The notes under the pieces: generated by a model
Database searches by the model: none
Seen by the model: the letters and a program-made list of their open reading frames with translations, nothing else
What the model was told of the DNA's origin: nothing
Shown: positions 35,753-44,421 of the stretch, piece after piece
Layout: each line of letters begins with the position of its first letter
How positions within the stretch are numbered: position 1 is the stretch's first letter
Position numbers and translations under genes: made by a program
Origin: JAXMAO01 sp046350375
GTDB lineage: Bacteria > Planctomycetota > Phycisphaerae > UBA1845 > UTPLA1
Direction of reading: 5' to 3'
DNA length: 64,000 nt
NCBI GenBank assembly: GCA_046350375.1
Contig: JAXMAO010000004.1
Span: 1-64,000 of the forward strand

Positions 35753-37166
35753 GGGGCGCGGCCGGCGGGCGGAGCGATGCCGCGCCGTCGGGCAGGACGA
35801 TCTGCTCGACGTCGCGCGGCTCGAGCTTGTCGAGCCCGGCGGCGTAGCTGCGGACGTGCGGTCGCAGGGCGCCGCGGCGCGCGGCGTCGCACAGCGCGGC
35901 GTGCAATGCGTCGGGGCAGATGCCGGGGCGCGGATAGATCGCGTGAAACGCGGTCAGCGCCAGCGCGGCCGGCTGGTTGCGGACAAATCGGAAGCCGGAC
36001 CGCGCGAAGACCGTCACCCAGATCGGAGCGGCGGCGCGGCGTTCGGGGCGATACCACACCGGGCGATGGCTGGGCAGATAGCGGCGGTCAATGCCGGCGG
36101 CGCGGCCGCGCGCCAGGTAGCGCTGCACGGCGCGGCGCAGCGGGCGGCGCGGATCGAGCAGGAAGACGCGCTGGTTGGTCGCGACGAGCCGGGCGATGTC
36201 GCGGCGCGTGAGGCGCTCGGCCGGCGCGTGGCTGGCCTTCGAGAGGCAGAGGCGGACATCGGCGCGGTCGATTCCAGCGGCGGCCAGTTCGCGCGGCGTG
36301 AGGACGAAGTAGCGGTTGGCGCCGGTGGCGATGCCGCGGACGCAGCGGGCGACGTCGGCGAGGCGCGTGGCGGCGGTGGATTTCGCGCGCGGCGCGGCGC
36401 GGGCATCGCGGAGCAGCGGCGTCCACTTCGCGTTGGGGTCGAGCTCGGCCGGGTTCAGCGCGCGATCGGTGGGGGCGATTCCCAGGTCGTCCAGCGCGCG
36501 AACCCAGCGGACGCGGATCGGCTCGTGGGGCCGGCGGTCGCGGCGGAGCAGGAAGATGGCCGACGTGGTGAGGGCGTCGGCGAAGACCGGCGTGGCGGCG
36601 TCGAAGTGGACGATGGCATCGAGGGCGTTGTGACGCAGGAAGTGAGCCTTGAGCGACCGGCCGAAGTCGGCGTTGAGCCACTCGGCGGGCGTGATGACCG
36701 CGGCCCGGCCGCGCGGCGCGAGCAGGTCCCAGATGCGCAGCAGGAACCAGGCGTAGAGGTTGGCGCTGCGTGACAGCCGGCAGCCCGAGGCGCGTTCGAG
36801 CCGGGCCAGCAGATTCGCCGGCTGGCGCAGGTCGTGGTGGCGGACGTAGGGCGGGTTGCAGGCGATGGCGTCGAAGCGGCGCGCGAAGGAAGCTGCCAGG
36901 AAATCGCCGCGGTGCAGGTCGATCGGCAGGGGCTCGGACGGCGGCGCGGACGCAGCTGCGGCGAGGGCCGGGTCGATCTCGCAGGCCGTCAGCCGGGCGA
37001 GCGGCGCGAGTTGCTGGCGTCGTTGCAGGGTGCGCCAGGCATTGGCAAACACGCCGCGCCCCAGGCAGGGGTCGAGAATTTCGCGCGGACGATTCCGCGC
37101 GGCCCAGGCGACCATGAAGGCGGCGACCGCCGGCGGCGTGAAGACCTGCCCCAGGGCGCGGTTCAC
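35586..37166 (-). CDS. Adenine-type DNA methyltransferase (N-6, Eco57I/TaqI-like)
   Basis: The 526-residue product shows motif X-like VFTPPAVAAFM and SAM motif I ILDPCLGRGVF (residues 30-40), then motif IV NPPY (104-107) in CNPPYVRHHDLRQP. This places it among N6-adenine methyltransferases. A target recognition region follows (LADVARCVRGIATGANRYFVL, TNQRVFLLDPRRPLRRAVQRYLA). The last 60 residues are low-complexity Pro/Ser/Arg and overlap the antisense flavoprotein gene, so the true stop may be near 35770 and lost by indel. No endonuclease or specificity gene is next to it, so it is an orphan in this window. It lies head-to-head with nothing obvious; the amidohydrolase is upstream on the same strand and overlaps it by four bases. 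Confidence 0.8.
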   Translation of the reverse strand: MNRALGQVFTPPAVAAFMVAWAARNRPREILDPCLGRGVFANAWRTLQRRQQLAPLARLTACEIDPALAAAASAPPSEPLPIDLHRGDFLAASFARRFDAIACNPPYVRHHDLRQPANLLARLERASGCRLSRSANLYAWFLLRIWDLLAPRGRAAVITPAEWLNADFGRSLKAHFLRHNALDAIVHFDAATPVFADALTTSAIFLLRRDRRPHEPIRVRWVRALDDLGIAPTDRALNPAELDPNAKWTPLLRDARAAPRAKSTAATRLADVARCVRGIATGANRYFVLTPRELAAAGIDRADVRLCLSKASHAPAERLTRRDIARLVATNQRVFLLDPRRPLRRAVQRYLARGRAAGIDRRYLPSHRPVWYRPERRAAAPIWVTVFARSGFRFVRNQPAALALTAFHAIYPRPGICPDALHAALCDAARRGALRPHVRSYAAGLDKLEPRDVEQIVLPDGAASLRPPAAPLSAGRPRSASRSAPPPAGRSRPPAAPSCPGSRNKPAPRTAAAPPRTRRRRSAPAR

Positions 37167-38538
37167 GGCTTGGCAAGCAGCCCGAGCGCCAGGTCGGTCA
37201 TCGCGGTCACGCCGGTCCGCACGGTCGGCTCGGGCACGGGCGCGAAGCGGCTGGAGTGGATGCTGGGCAGCGGCGCGCCGCCGGGCTTTTTCGATTCGGC
37301 GACGCGCTCGGGGGCGATGGTTCCGAGGTTGAACATCATGCCGGGCACGCCGGCGGCCTTGGCGAACTGGCCGAAGTCTTCGCCGCCCATGCTGGGCGGG
37401 CGCTCGATAACGCGCTCGGCGCCGAAGACCGACGTGAAGAGCGTCGCCGCGCCGGCGGTCAGCGCGGGTCGTTGTAGCCGGCCGGGGTGAATTCCTGGTC
37501 GCGAACGTGCACGTCGGGTTCGCGCGGCAGTCCCATCGCCTGGCAGGTATGCACGGTGATGGAGCGGATCTCGTCGAGCACCATCTTGCGGACGTCGTCC
37601 CGGTAGGTGCGGACGGTCAGTTGCAGGTCAACCTCGCTGGGGATGATGTTGTGCTTCGAGCCGCCGTGAATTGAGCCGACCGTGACCACGGCCGACTCAA
37701 TTGGGTCGTTGCGCCGGCTGATGATGGTCTGCAGCGACACAATGACCTGGGCCGCGGCGACGATCGGGTCGCGGGCCCAGTGCGGATAGGCGCCGTGACC
37801 GCCCTTGCCGTAGATGCGGATGTCGATCGAGTCGACGTTGGCGGCGTACCAGCCGGGTGTGGTGGCGACGATGCCGGTCTCCATGTCGGCGGCGACGTGC
37901 AGCGCGATGCAGGCCGTGGGCTTGGGGAACTTGGTGAAGAGCCCGTCGTCGATCATCATCCGCGCGCCGCGGCCGATCTCCTCGGCCGGCTGGGCGACCA
38001 GCAGCACCGTGCCGCGCCAGCGGTCTTTGAGGCTGGCGAGCACCTGGCCGGTGGCCGCCAGGACGGTCTGATGCACGTCGTGGCCGCAGGCGTGCATGAC
38101 GCCGACGTGCGAGCCGTCGCCTTGCTCGATCTTGACGGTGCTGGCGTAGGGCAGGCCGGTCTCTTCGATGACCGGCAATGCGTCCATGTCGCCGCGGATG
38201 AGGATGACCGGGCCGTCGCCGTTGGCGAGCATGCCAACCACGCCGTGGCCGCCCAGCTCGGGCGTGACGGCAAAGCCGGCGCGGCGGAACAGGTCGGCCA
38301 TGCGCTGCGCGGATTTCACCTCGCTGAGCGAGAGCTCGGGCGCGGCGTGAATGGTGCGATAGAGGTCGAGCCATTCCTTCAGGTGGGCGTCGACCTGTTT
38401 GGCGACGGCGTCGCGGAGGTCGGCGCGCTCGTGCACGGCGACGGCGGGCGTCGAGGCGGCGGGCGGCGCGGCGGGCGCGGCGAGGCTGGCGCTCAGCAGC
38501 AGCATGACGGCGGCAGGCACGATCGGTCGAATCCGCAT
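37163..38538 (-). CDS. Secreted M20-family amidohydrolase (frameshifted)
   Basis: The N-terminus is a signal peptide (IRPIVPAAVMLLLSASLAAPA), so this enzyme is exported. Metal-binding motifs are MHACGHDVHQT and QPAEEIGRGARMMID, as in M20D hippurate/N-acyl amino acid hydrolases. The frame from the start stops at 37459, while the family C-terminus (PSMGGEDFGQFAKAAGVPGMM, ending VRTGVTAMTDLALGLLAKP) continues in another frame to 37163. One indel near 37465 explains this. The combined length, about 458 residues, is typical. GGAAAGGA seven bases before the ATG fixes the start at 38538. The end overlaps the DNA methyltransferase start by four bases. Confidence 0.8.
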
Positions 38539-38598
38539 GGCGATGTCCTTTCCAAGTCTCTCCATTGTGTCGAGTCGCGTGTTCGGGTTCGCCGCGCG

Positions 38599-39645
38599 TC
38601 AGAAGAGCGTGGCGAGGTCGGGCTCGCCGGGTCGCTCGGCAGGCGGCGGCAGGCCCATGTGGGCGTAGGCGGCGGGCGCGGCGCAGCGGCCCTGCCGCGT
38701 CCGGGTGACGAAGCCGATCTGCAGGAGGTAGGGCTCGACGACGTCTTCGAGCGTGTCGCGTTCTTCGCCGAGCGTGGCGGCCAGGGCCTCGATGCCGGCC
38801 GGTCCGCCGCGATAGGTGGTCATCAGCGCGGTGAGGAAGGCGCGGTCGAGGTCGTCGAGCCCGAGGGCGTCGATGCCCTGGATTTCGAGCGCCTTTTCGA
38901 GCACGGCGCGGGTGAGCTTGCCGGCGGCGCGGACCTGGGCGTAGTCGCGCGTGCGGCGGAGCAGGCGGTTGGCGACGCGCGGCGTGCCGCGCGCCCGTCG
39001 CGCCAAGAGCGCCAGCGCCTCGTCGTCGGCCTCGACTTCGAGCAGCCGCGCGGCGCGGCGGACGATCAGCTTCAGGTCGTCGACGCCGTAGAACTCGAAG
39101 TGGAAGCGCAGCCCGAAGCGGTCGCGCATGGCGTTGGTGAGCATGCCGGCGCGGGTGGTGGCGCCGATGAGGGTGAAGCGCTTGAGGTTGAAGCTGACGG
39201 TCCGTCCGCCGACGCCGCCTTCGAGCGTGAAATCGACGCGGAAGTCCTCGAGCGCCGGGTAGAGGAATTCTTCGACGACCTTGCTGAGCCGGTGCACCTC
39301 GTCGATGAAGAGGATGTCGCCGGTCTCCAGGTTCGTGAGGGTGCTCATCAGGTCTGACTGCTTGACGACGGCCGGGCCGCTGGTGATCCGCAGCCGGTCG
39401 GCGACGCCCATCTCGGCGGCGATGACGTGGGCGAGCGTGGTCTTGCCCAGGCCGGGCGGCCCGTCGAGCAGGATGTGCTCGAGCGGCTCGCGCCGCGCGC
39501 GGGCGGCCTCCAGCGCGATGCGGAGCTGCTCGATGACCTGCTGCTGGCCGACGCACTCGTCCAGCCGGCGCGGCCGGAGCGCCAGGTTGGCGCGCTCCTC
39601 GGGTTCGCCGGCCGACTCGTTGCTGATGACGCGCTCGCGTGCCAT
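38599..39645 (-). CDS. ruvB: Holliday junction branch migration helicase RuvB
   Basis: The 348-residue AAA+ protein carries Walker A GPPGLGKT (62-69), the DEVH Walker B (114-117), sensor RAGMLTNAMRDRFGL, and the C-terminal winged helix (GPAGIEALAATLGEERDTLEDVVEPYLLQIGF). It drives branch migration of Holliday junctions with RuvA. The C-terminus is extended by a short Pro-rich tail. The ATG is six bases after TAGAAT, so its transcript may be leaderless. RuvA is encoded upstream only 9 bases away and may still be read through. Confidence 0.95.
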   Translation of the reverse strand: MARERVISNESAGEPEERANLALRPRRLDECVGQQQVIEQLRIALEAARARREPLEHILLDGPPGLGKTTLAHVIAAEMGVADRLRITSGPAVVKQSDLMSTLTNLETGDILFIDEVHRLSKVVEEFLYPALEDFRVDFTLEGGVGGRTVSFNLKRFTLIGATTRAGMLTNAMRDRFGLRFHFEFYGVDDLKLIVRRAARLLEVEADDEALALLARRARGTPRVANRLLRRTRDYAQVRAAGKLTRAVLEKALEIQGIDALGLDDLDRAFLTALMTTYRGGPAGIEALAATLGEERDTLEDVVEPYLLQIGFVTRTRQGRCAAPAAYAHMGLPPPAERPGEPDLATLF

Positions 39646-39654
39646 GGCGGGATT

Positions 39655-40287
39655 CTACCCCTGGGCGCCGGTTTTGATGCGGTAGGCCGCGCGGACCCAC
39701 TCGTCGGCCGACTTCAGGTCGCCGCGAATCTGCGCCGCGCGCGCCAGCCAGCGTTCGGCGTCGCCGCGCGGATCGCCCCAGGCGACCATGACCTCGATCG
39801 CGTCGCGCTGCGCAGGCGACCATTCGTCCTGCACGGCGCTGGGCGGGCCCGATCCGCTCAGCGCATGGGCGGTCACCTTGCCGCGCAAGGTCGCGACGAT
39901 CTGCTCGGCCGTTCGCCGGCCGATGCCCGGCAGCCGGGCCAGCCCGGCGGCGTCGGCGGACTCGATCAGCCCGGCGACGCGCGCGACCGGCTCGGAGAGC
40001 ATCCGCAGCCCCTTGCGGACGCCGATGCCCTTGACGGTGATGAAGGTCTCGAAGAAGTCGCGATCCTCGACGTGCGGGAAGCCGATGATTCGCGGCGTGA
40101 GGTTCCCGCCGCCGGCGGCCCCTTCGTAGTATTCGAGCGTGTGCAGCGTGACGGTCCGCCCGCGGCTGGTGCCCAGTTCGAAGATGGCGTACCGCGGGAC
40201 GAGCAACTCGTAGGCCAGCCCGTCGCGCTCGACGACGACCGCCTCTTCGCTCAGTTCGGCCAGCAGCCCGGTCAGTCGCACGATCAT
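39655..40287 (-). CDS. ruvA: Holliday junction DNA helicase subunit RuvA
   Basis: The 210-residue protein starts MIVRLTGLLAELSEEAVVVERDGLAYELLVP, the OB-fold domain I, followed by FETFITVKGIGVRKGLRML and the helix-hairpin-helix LARLPGIGRRTAEQIVATLRGKV. A domain III-like C-terminus follows. It binds the junction as a tetramer and positions RuvB rings. The start at 40287 gives the family N-terminus; the longer frame is rejected. It lies between a zinc-ribbon gene and ruvB in a ruvC-zinc ribbon-ruvA-ruvB series on the minus strand. Confidence 0.93.
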   Translation of the reverse strand: MIVRLTGLLAELSEEAVVVERDGLAYELLVPRYAIFELGTSRGRTVTLHTLEYYEGAAGGGNLTPRIIGFPHVEDRDFFETFITVKGIGVRKGLRMLSEPVARVAGLIESADAAGLARLPGIGRRTAEQIVATLRGKVTAHALSGSGPPSAVQDEWSPAQRDAIEVMVAWGDPRGDAERWLARAAQIRGDLKSADEWVRAAYRIKTGAQG

Positions 40288-40390
40288 GCGGTGCGGATTG
40301 TGCGATCGGCGTGGCCGGGCGTCTAGCGCGGCCGGGCGGGCGCGGGGCACGCGTGATCGACGAAGCGCGGCCGCACGCCGCGACGCCGGC

Positions 40391-40720
40391 TCAGTTCGAC
40401 AGCATCCGCCGGGCCGGCACGCCGCACTCCGGGCAGCGGCCGCTGGCGTTGCCGGTCAGGTCGTAGCCGCACTCGCGGCAGCCACCGTCGGCCAGGGCGC
40501 GTTCGAGCAGTCGCCGGACGGGCCGTCCGCCGAACAGCAGGTAGAGCCCCGCGGCGGTCTGCAAGGCGTGGGCGACGAGGTAGTAGAGATCGGCCTCCCA
40601 GTAGCTGGGCCAGTCGCCGGTGATCAGCTTGGCGGTTGTTTCGGCGATCTGTCCGAGCAGAAAGGGTCCGCCGAAGGCCAGAACGAGCAGTCCGGCCGCG
40701 CGCATCAGCATGCCTGCCAT
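40391..40720 (-). CDS. Small zinc-ribbon membrane protein
   Basis: The 109-residue protein has two hydrophobic segments (RAAGLLVLAFGGPFLLGQI; LVAHALQTAAGLYLLFGG) and ends in a zinc ribbon, CRECGYDLTGNASGRCPECG. It resembles the zinc ribbon at the end of the 14834-15460 protein. GGAGG lies eight bases before the ATG at 40720, which decides against the GTG at 40729. It lies inside the ruv series but no functional link to recombination is known. Confidence 0.75.
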   Translation of the reverse strand: MAGMLMRAAGLLVLAFGGPFLLGQIAETTAKLITGDWPSYWEADLYYLVAHALQTAAGLYLLFGGRPVRRLLERALADGGCRECGYDLTGNASGRCPECGVPARRMLSN

Positions 40721-40744
40721 GATGGGCACCTCCTGTGGGAAGTG

Positions 40745-41266
40745 CTACGCCGGCGGGCGTCGCGGGGTCGCGCCGCGGCGCGAAAAAATGGCCCCGCCCA
40801 GGGCGATGGCGATGGCGTCGGCGACGTCGGCCGGCTCGGGCGCGCGCGTCAGTCCGAGCGTGAGCATGACGGCTCGCTGCACCTGCGCCTTGGTGGCGTG
40901 GCCGTTGCCGGTGAGCGACTTCTTGATCTGCGTGGCGGGCAGGCTTTGCACGGCGGCGTCGTGGCGGGCGGCCACCAGCAGCGCCACGCCGCGGGCGTGA
41001 CCCATGAGGATGGCCGTGCGCGGGTGGGCATAGTGTGCGTAGAGGTCTTCGACGATGGCTTGGCCGATGGCGTGCTCGCGGAAGAGTTCTTCGAGGCCGG
41101 TCTCGAGTTCGAGCAGGCGTTCGGGCAGCGGTCTGCGGAGCGTGGTGCGGATGACGCCGGCGTCGAGGACGCGGCGGGCCGAGCCGTCGAGGACAGCATA
41201 GCCGCAGCGTTCCAGCCCCGGGTCGATGCCGAGCAGGCGCGGCGCGGCGGCGTTGGCGGCGCTCAC
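40745..41266 (-). CDS. ruvC: Crossover junction endodeoxyribonuclease RuvC
   Basis: The 173-residue nuclease has its catalytic acidic residues in LLGIDPGLERCGYAV (Asp15), IVEDLYAHYAH and DVADAIAIALGGA. It resolves Holliday junctions after branch migration. The GTG start overlaps the TGA stop of cysS as GTGA, so it is translationally coupled to cysS. The frame upstream of this GTG is part of another phase over cysS. It is followed by the zinc-ribbon gene and then ruvA-ruvB. Confidence 0.93.
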   Translation of the reverse strand: MSAANAAAPRLLGIDPGLERCGYAVLDGSARRVLDAGVIRTTLRRPLPERLLELETGLEELFREHAIGQAIVEDLYAHYAHPRTAILMGHARGVALLVAARHDAAVQSLPATQIKKSLTGNGHATKAQVQRAVMLTLGLTRAPEPADVADAIAIALGGAIFSRRGATPRRPPA

Positions 41267-42771
41267 TTGGCGCGCCAGGTGGTGGTGTCGGCGCGGTCTT
41301 CGAGGAGCAGGCCGAGCGCGTCGAGGCGGGTGCGGATCTCGTCGGCGATGGCGAACTGCTTGGCCTGCCGGGCCATGGCGCGGACATCGATCAGCAGGCG
41401 CATCAGCTCGTCCACCTGGCCGCCGGCGGCGCCGGCGCGGTCGGGCAGGGTTTCGAACAAACCGAGCAGCCGCCCGAGCGTGACCAGCGTGCCGGCCGCG
41501 CCTTCGGCGAGAGAGCCGAGGCGGGCGTCGCGGCTGACTTCGAGGTTGGCCTGCTCGACGAAGCGGTTGATGGCGCCGGCCAGCTCGAAGAGCACGCCGA
41601 TGGCGGCGGCGGTGTTGAAGTCGTCGTCCATGGCTTCGAGGAAGCGCAGCTGGAAGGCGAGCACCTGGGCGAAGAAGGCGGCCTCGGCGCCGGCGGTGGC
41701 CTGCTCGCGGCGCTGCTCGATCCGCTCGGGCTGGGTGACCGGGTTCCTTCCGCAGATGCGCTCGATCCGCTCGAAGAGCCGCTGGAAGGTCTCCAGCCCC
41801 TTGCGGGCGGCCTCGAGCGATGCCGGCGAGAATTCGATCGGGGCGCGGTAGTGGGACGAGATGATGAGGAAGCGCAGCCGCTCGGCCGGATGACGGGCGA
41901 GCAGGCTGCCGAGTTCGAGTTCGGCCATGGCGCTTTGCATGTCGGCGTCGGACTTGGAGATTTTCTTGGTGTTGAAGCGGGTCAGTCCGTGGTGCAGCCA
42001 GTAGCGTGCGAACGGCTTGCCCGAGTGGGACTCGCTCTGGGCGATTTCGTTTTCGTGGTGCGGGAAGATCAGGTCCATGCCGCCGCCGTGGATGTCGAAC
42101 GTCTCGCCCAGCAGGCGGGCGGCCATGACCGAGCACTCGATGTGCCAGCCGGGCCGGCCGCTGCCCCAGGGCGAGTCGAACTTCACCTCGTCCGGTTCGC
42201 TCGGCTTGGCGGCCTTCCAGAGCGCGAAGTCGCCGGCGTTGCGCTTGCCTTTCTGGACCAGGCCGTCGCGCGTGCCGGCGAGCTGGTCGTCGGCCTTGCG
42301 GTTGGAGAGCTTGCCGTAGTCGTCGTCGCGGGCGACGTCGAAATAGACGTCGCCGTCGAGCACGTAGGCGAGGTCGCGCGCCACCAGCGCCTGAATGTGT
42401 TCGATCATGCCGGGGATGTATTCGCTGGCGCGCGGCATGGCGTCGATGCTGCGCACGCCGAGGCGCGACATGGCGGCCTTGTACTGCTCCTCCAGCCCGC
42501 GCGCCAGGCGCATCGCCCCGACGCCGCGCGCGGCGGCCTCGGCGATGATCTTGTCCTCGACGTCGGTAACGTTGACCACCCAGCGCACCTCGAACCCCTT
42601 GTACACCAGGTAGCGCTTGATGGTGTCGAAGATGACCGGCCCGACGGCGTGACCGATGTGGGCCGGGCGATAGACCGTCGGCCCGCACAAATACATGCCG
42701 ACCCTGCCGGGCGTGAGCGGCTCGAACAGCTCCTTCTTGCGCGTCAGCGTGTTGTAAACCTGCAACGTCAT
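41263..42771 (-). CDS. cysS: Cysteinyl-tRNA synthetase
   Basis: The 502-residue class I synthetase starts MTLQVYNTLTRKKELF. The zinc-binding Cys is in MYLCGPTVY, the HIGH box appears as PAHIGHAVG, and the KMSKS loop as KKISKSDADM. The zinc-site motifs GWHIECSVMA and HHENEIAQSE are present. The start is fixed by the ATGA overlap with the stop of ispF. It charges tRNA-Cys. It forms a coupled chain with ispF upstream and ruvC downstream. Confidence 0.95.
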   Translation of the reverse strand: MTLQVYNTLTRKKELFEPLTPGRVGMYLCGPTVYRPAHIGHAVGPVIFDTIKRYLVYKGFEVRWVVNVTDVEDKIIAEAAARGVGAMRLARGLEEQYKAAMSRLGVRSIDAMPRASEYIPGMIEHIQALVARDLAYVLDGDVYFDVARDDDYGKLSNRKADDQLAGTRDGLVQKGKRNAGDFALWKAAKPSEPDEVKFDSPWGSGRPGWHIECSVMAARLLGETFDIHGGGMDLIFPHHENEIAQSESHSGKPFARYWLHHGLTRFNTKKISKSDADMQSAMAELELGSLLARHPAERLRFLIISSHYRAPIEFSPASLEAARKGLETFQRLFERIERICGRNPVTQPERIEQRREQATAGAEAAFFAQVLAFQLRFLEAMDDDFNTAAAIGVLFELAGAINRFVEQANLEVSRDARLGSLAEGAAGTLVTLGRLLGLFETLPDRAGAAGGQVDELMRLLIDVRAMARQAKQFAIADEIRTRLDALGLLLEDRADTTTWRAK

Positions 42772-43287
42772 GACGCCGCATCCTCCCGGCGCGCCAGTCC
42801 GGCGACGGCCGTGCAGGCGATCGCCTCGCCGCGGCCGATCGCACCCAGTTCCTCGTTCGACTTGGCCTTCACCGCCACGGCCGACCGATCGAGCCCCAGC
42901 AGCGTGGCCAGCGAGGCCCGCAGCCGCTCCTTGTGTTCCGACAGTCGCGGCCTCTCGGCGTGGATCGTCACGTCGACGTTTACGACCTCGTACCCCGCGC
43001 CGCGCACTTCCGCCAGGCAGCGGGCCAGCAGCTTGCTGCTGCTGGCGCCGAAGTAAGCGGGATCGCTGTCGGGGAAGTGGTCGCCGATGTCGGGCAGCCC
43101 GGCCGCCGAACAGGGCGTCGATGACGGCGTGCAGCACGACGTCGCCGTCGCTGTGGGCGACGCAGCCGTGGGCGTGCGGCACCTCGACGCCGGCGAGCCA
43201 CAGTGGCGGCGGCCCGGCCAGCCGGTGCAGGTCGGTTCCGATGCCGATCCGCTCGATCGGTGTACGCCGCTGGAGGTTGCCGGGCAT
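42768..43287 (-). CDS. ispF: 2-C-methyl-D-erythritol 2,4-cyclodiphosphate synthase (frameshifted)
   Basis: The N-terminus IGIGTDLHRLAGP and VAHSDGDVVLHAVIDALFG is in one frame and the rest (AGLPDIGDHFPDSDPAYFGASS ... NVDVTIHAERPRL) in another, joined by an indel near 43105. It catalyses ring formation in the non-mevalonate isoprenoid pathway. Metal and CDP-binding residues (Asp-x-His, HSDGD) are present. The predicted length of about 172 residues is somewhat above the usual 157-160. It overlaps cysS by ATGA. The missing base is likely a C in GGCG(C)GGCC. Confidence 0.85.
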
Positions 43288-43335
43288 GAGGTCAAGGTAG
43301 CGGCGGGGGCGCGTCGTCGCAATGCGGCGCGGGGC

Positions 43336-44205
43336 TCAGGTCGGCCAGGTGCCGGAGAAGACTTCTTCGGCCGGGCCGGTCATGAAGACGTCGCCGCCGT
43401 CGTCGGGCCATTCGACCTCGAGGTCGCCGCCCGGCAGGTGACAGAGGACGCGCCGGCCGAGGCGTCCCTCGAGCACGCCGGCGACGACGGTGGCACAGGC
43501 GCCGCTTCCGCAGGCCTGGGTGAGCCCGGCGCCGCGCTCCCAGGTGCGCAGCTCGAGCTCGTCGCGCTTGACGACCACGGCGAAATGCACGTTCACGCGA
43601 TTGGGGAACACGGCGTGCCGCTCGATCTGCGGGCCGAGCGATTCCAGGTCCTGGGCCTCGCCGTGGGCGACGAAGAAGACGGCGTGCGGATTGCCCATCG
43701 AGACGCAGGTCATCGTGAGGGCGCGCCCGGCCACGTCGAGCGCGGCGCGCAGGCAGCGCTGGCCGGCGAGCAGGACGGGAATCTCGTGCGGCGCCAGGAT
43801 CGGCCGGCCCATGTTGACGCGGACGCGCGCCGCCCGGCCGGCAGTCTGTTCGACGTCGACGGTGCGGACGCCGCCGTCGGTCTGCACGCGGACGCGCCCC
43901 GCGCGGCCGGCGCCGCGCGGGACCAGTCCGTGGGCGAGCGCGAACAGCCCGACGCAGCGGATGCCGTTGCCGCACATCTCGCCGCGCGAGCCGTCGGCGT
44001 TGTACATCTCCATGCGGACGTCGGCGTGCACGCCGGGCGTCGGGGCGTCGATGAGGATCAGCCCGTCGCTGCCGATGCCGCGGTGGCGGTCGGACATGGC
44101 CCGCGCCGCGGCGGCGCGGTCGAGCGCGCCCAGCGGCTGGCGCGTGCAGTCGACGTAGACGTAGTCGTTTCCGAGACCGTGCATCTTGGTGAACGCCAGC
44201 GGCAT
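43336..44205 (-). CDS. dapF: Diaminopimelate epimerase
   Basis: The 289-residue protein has the two catalytic cysteines in context: Cys78 in MCGNGIRCVG and the second in QACGSGACATV. It interconverts LL- and meso-diaminopimelate for lysine and peptidoglycan. The ATG at 44205 gives MPLAFTKMHGLGNDYVYVD, the standard N-terminus; the longer frame is rejected. It lies just downstream of tRNA-Leu and dapB on the same strand, so DAP genes surround the tRNA. Confidence 0.93.
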   Translation of the reverse strand: MPLAFTKMHGLGNDYVYVDCTRQPLGALDRAAAARAMSDRHRGIGSDGLILIDAPTPGVHADVRMEMYNADGSRGEMCGNGIRCVGLFALAHGLVPRGAGRAGRVRVQTDGGVRTVDVEQTAGRAARVRVNMGRPILAPHEIPVLLAGQRCLRAALDVAGRALTMTCVSMGNPHAVFFVAHGEAQDLESLGPQIERHAVFPNRVNVHFAVVVKRDELELRTWERGAGLTQACGSGACATVVAGVLEGRLGRRVLCHLPGGDLEVEWPDDGGDVFMTGPAEEVFSGTWPT

Positions 44206-44276
44206 GCACGGCAGGTTAGGAGTGGGCGCGGCCGAAGACAAGCGACCGGCGCGGCGGACGGGCGGGGATGTTTCAT

Positions 44277-44357
44277 GCGCGAGGTGGGATTCGAACCCAC
44301 ACGGAGTGATCCACTGGATCCTAAGTCCAGCGCGTCTGCCAATTCCGCCACTCGCGC
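44277..44357 (-). tRNA. tRNA-Leu (UAG anticodon)
   Basis: The acceptor stem is a perfect 7-bp pairing (GCGCGAG with CTCGCGC). The anticodon arm CTGGA-CTTAGGA-TCCAG gives anticodon UAG. The variable arm (GUGGAUCACUCC) is long, as in class II tRNA-Leu, and the T arm GUGGGUUCGAAUCCCAC is complete. The 3' CCA is not encoded. TAGAAT 10 bases upstream of its 5' end (44373-44368) is a possible -10. Confidence 0.95.
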
Positions 44358-44367
44358 GGCCCGGCGG

Positions 44368-44373
44368 ATTCTA
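44368..44373 (-). promoter_or_regulatory. -10 element upstream of tRNA-Leu
   Basis: TAGAAT on the minus strand lies 10 bases upstream of the tRNA 5' end; no good -35 is seen at 16-18 bases. Confidence 0.35.
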
Positions 44374-44421
44374 GACCCGCCGGCGCGGCGCGAACAGCCG
44401 GCGGACGCGCGGCGGCGCGGC

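Noticed and set aside
44277..44357. tRNA-Leu as an integration site of a mobile element
   Set aside because: No integrase, no duplicated 3' end of the tRNA, and conserved dap genes on both sides.
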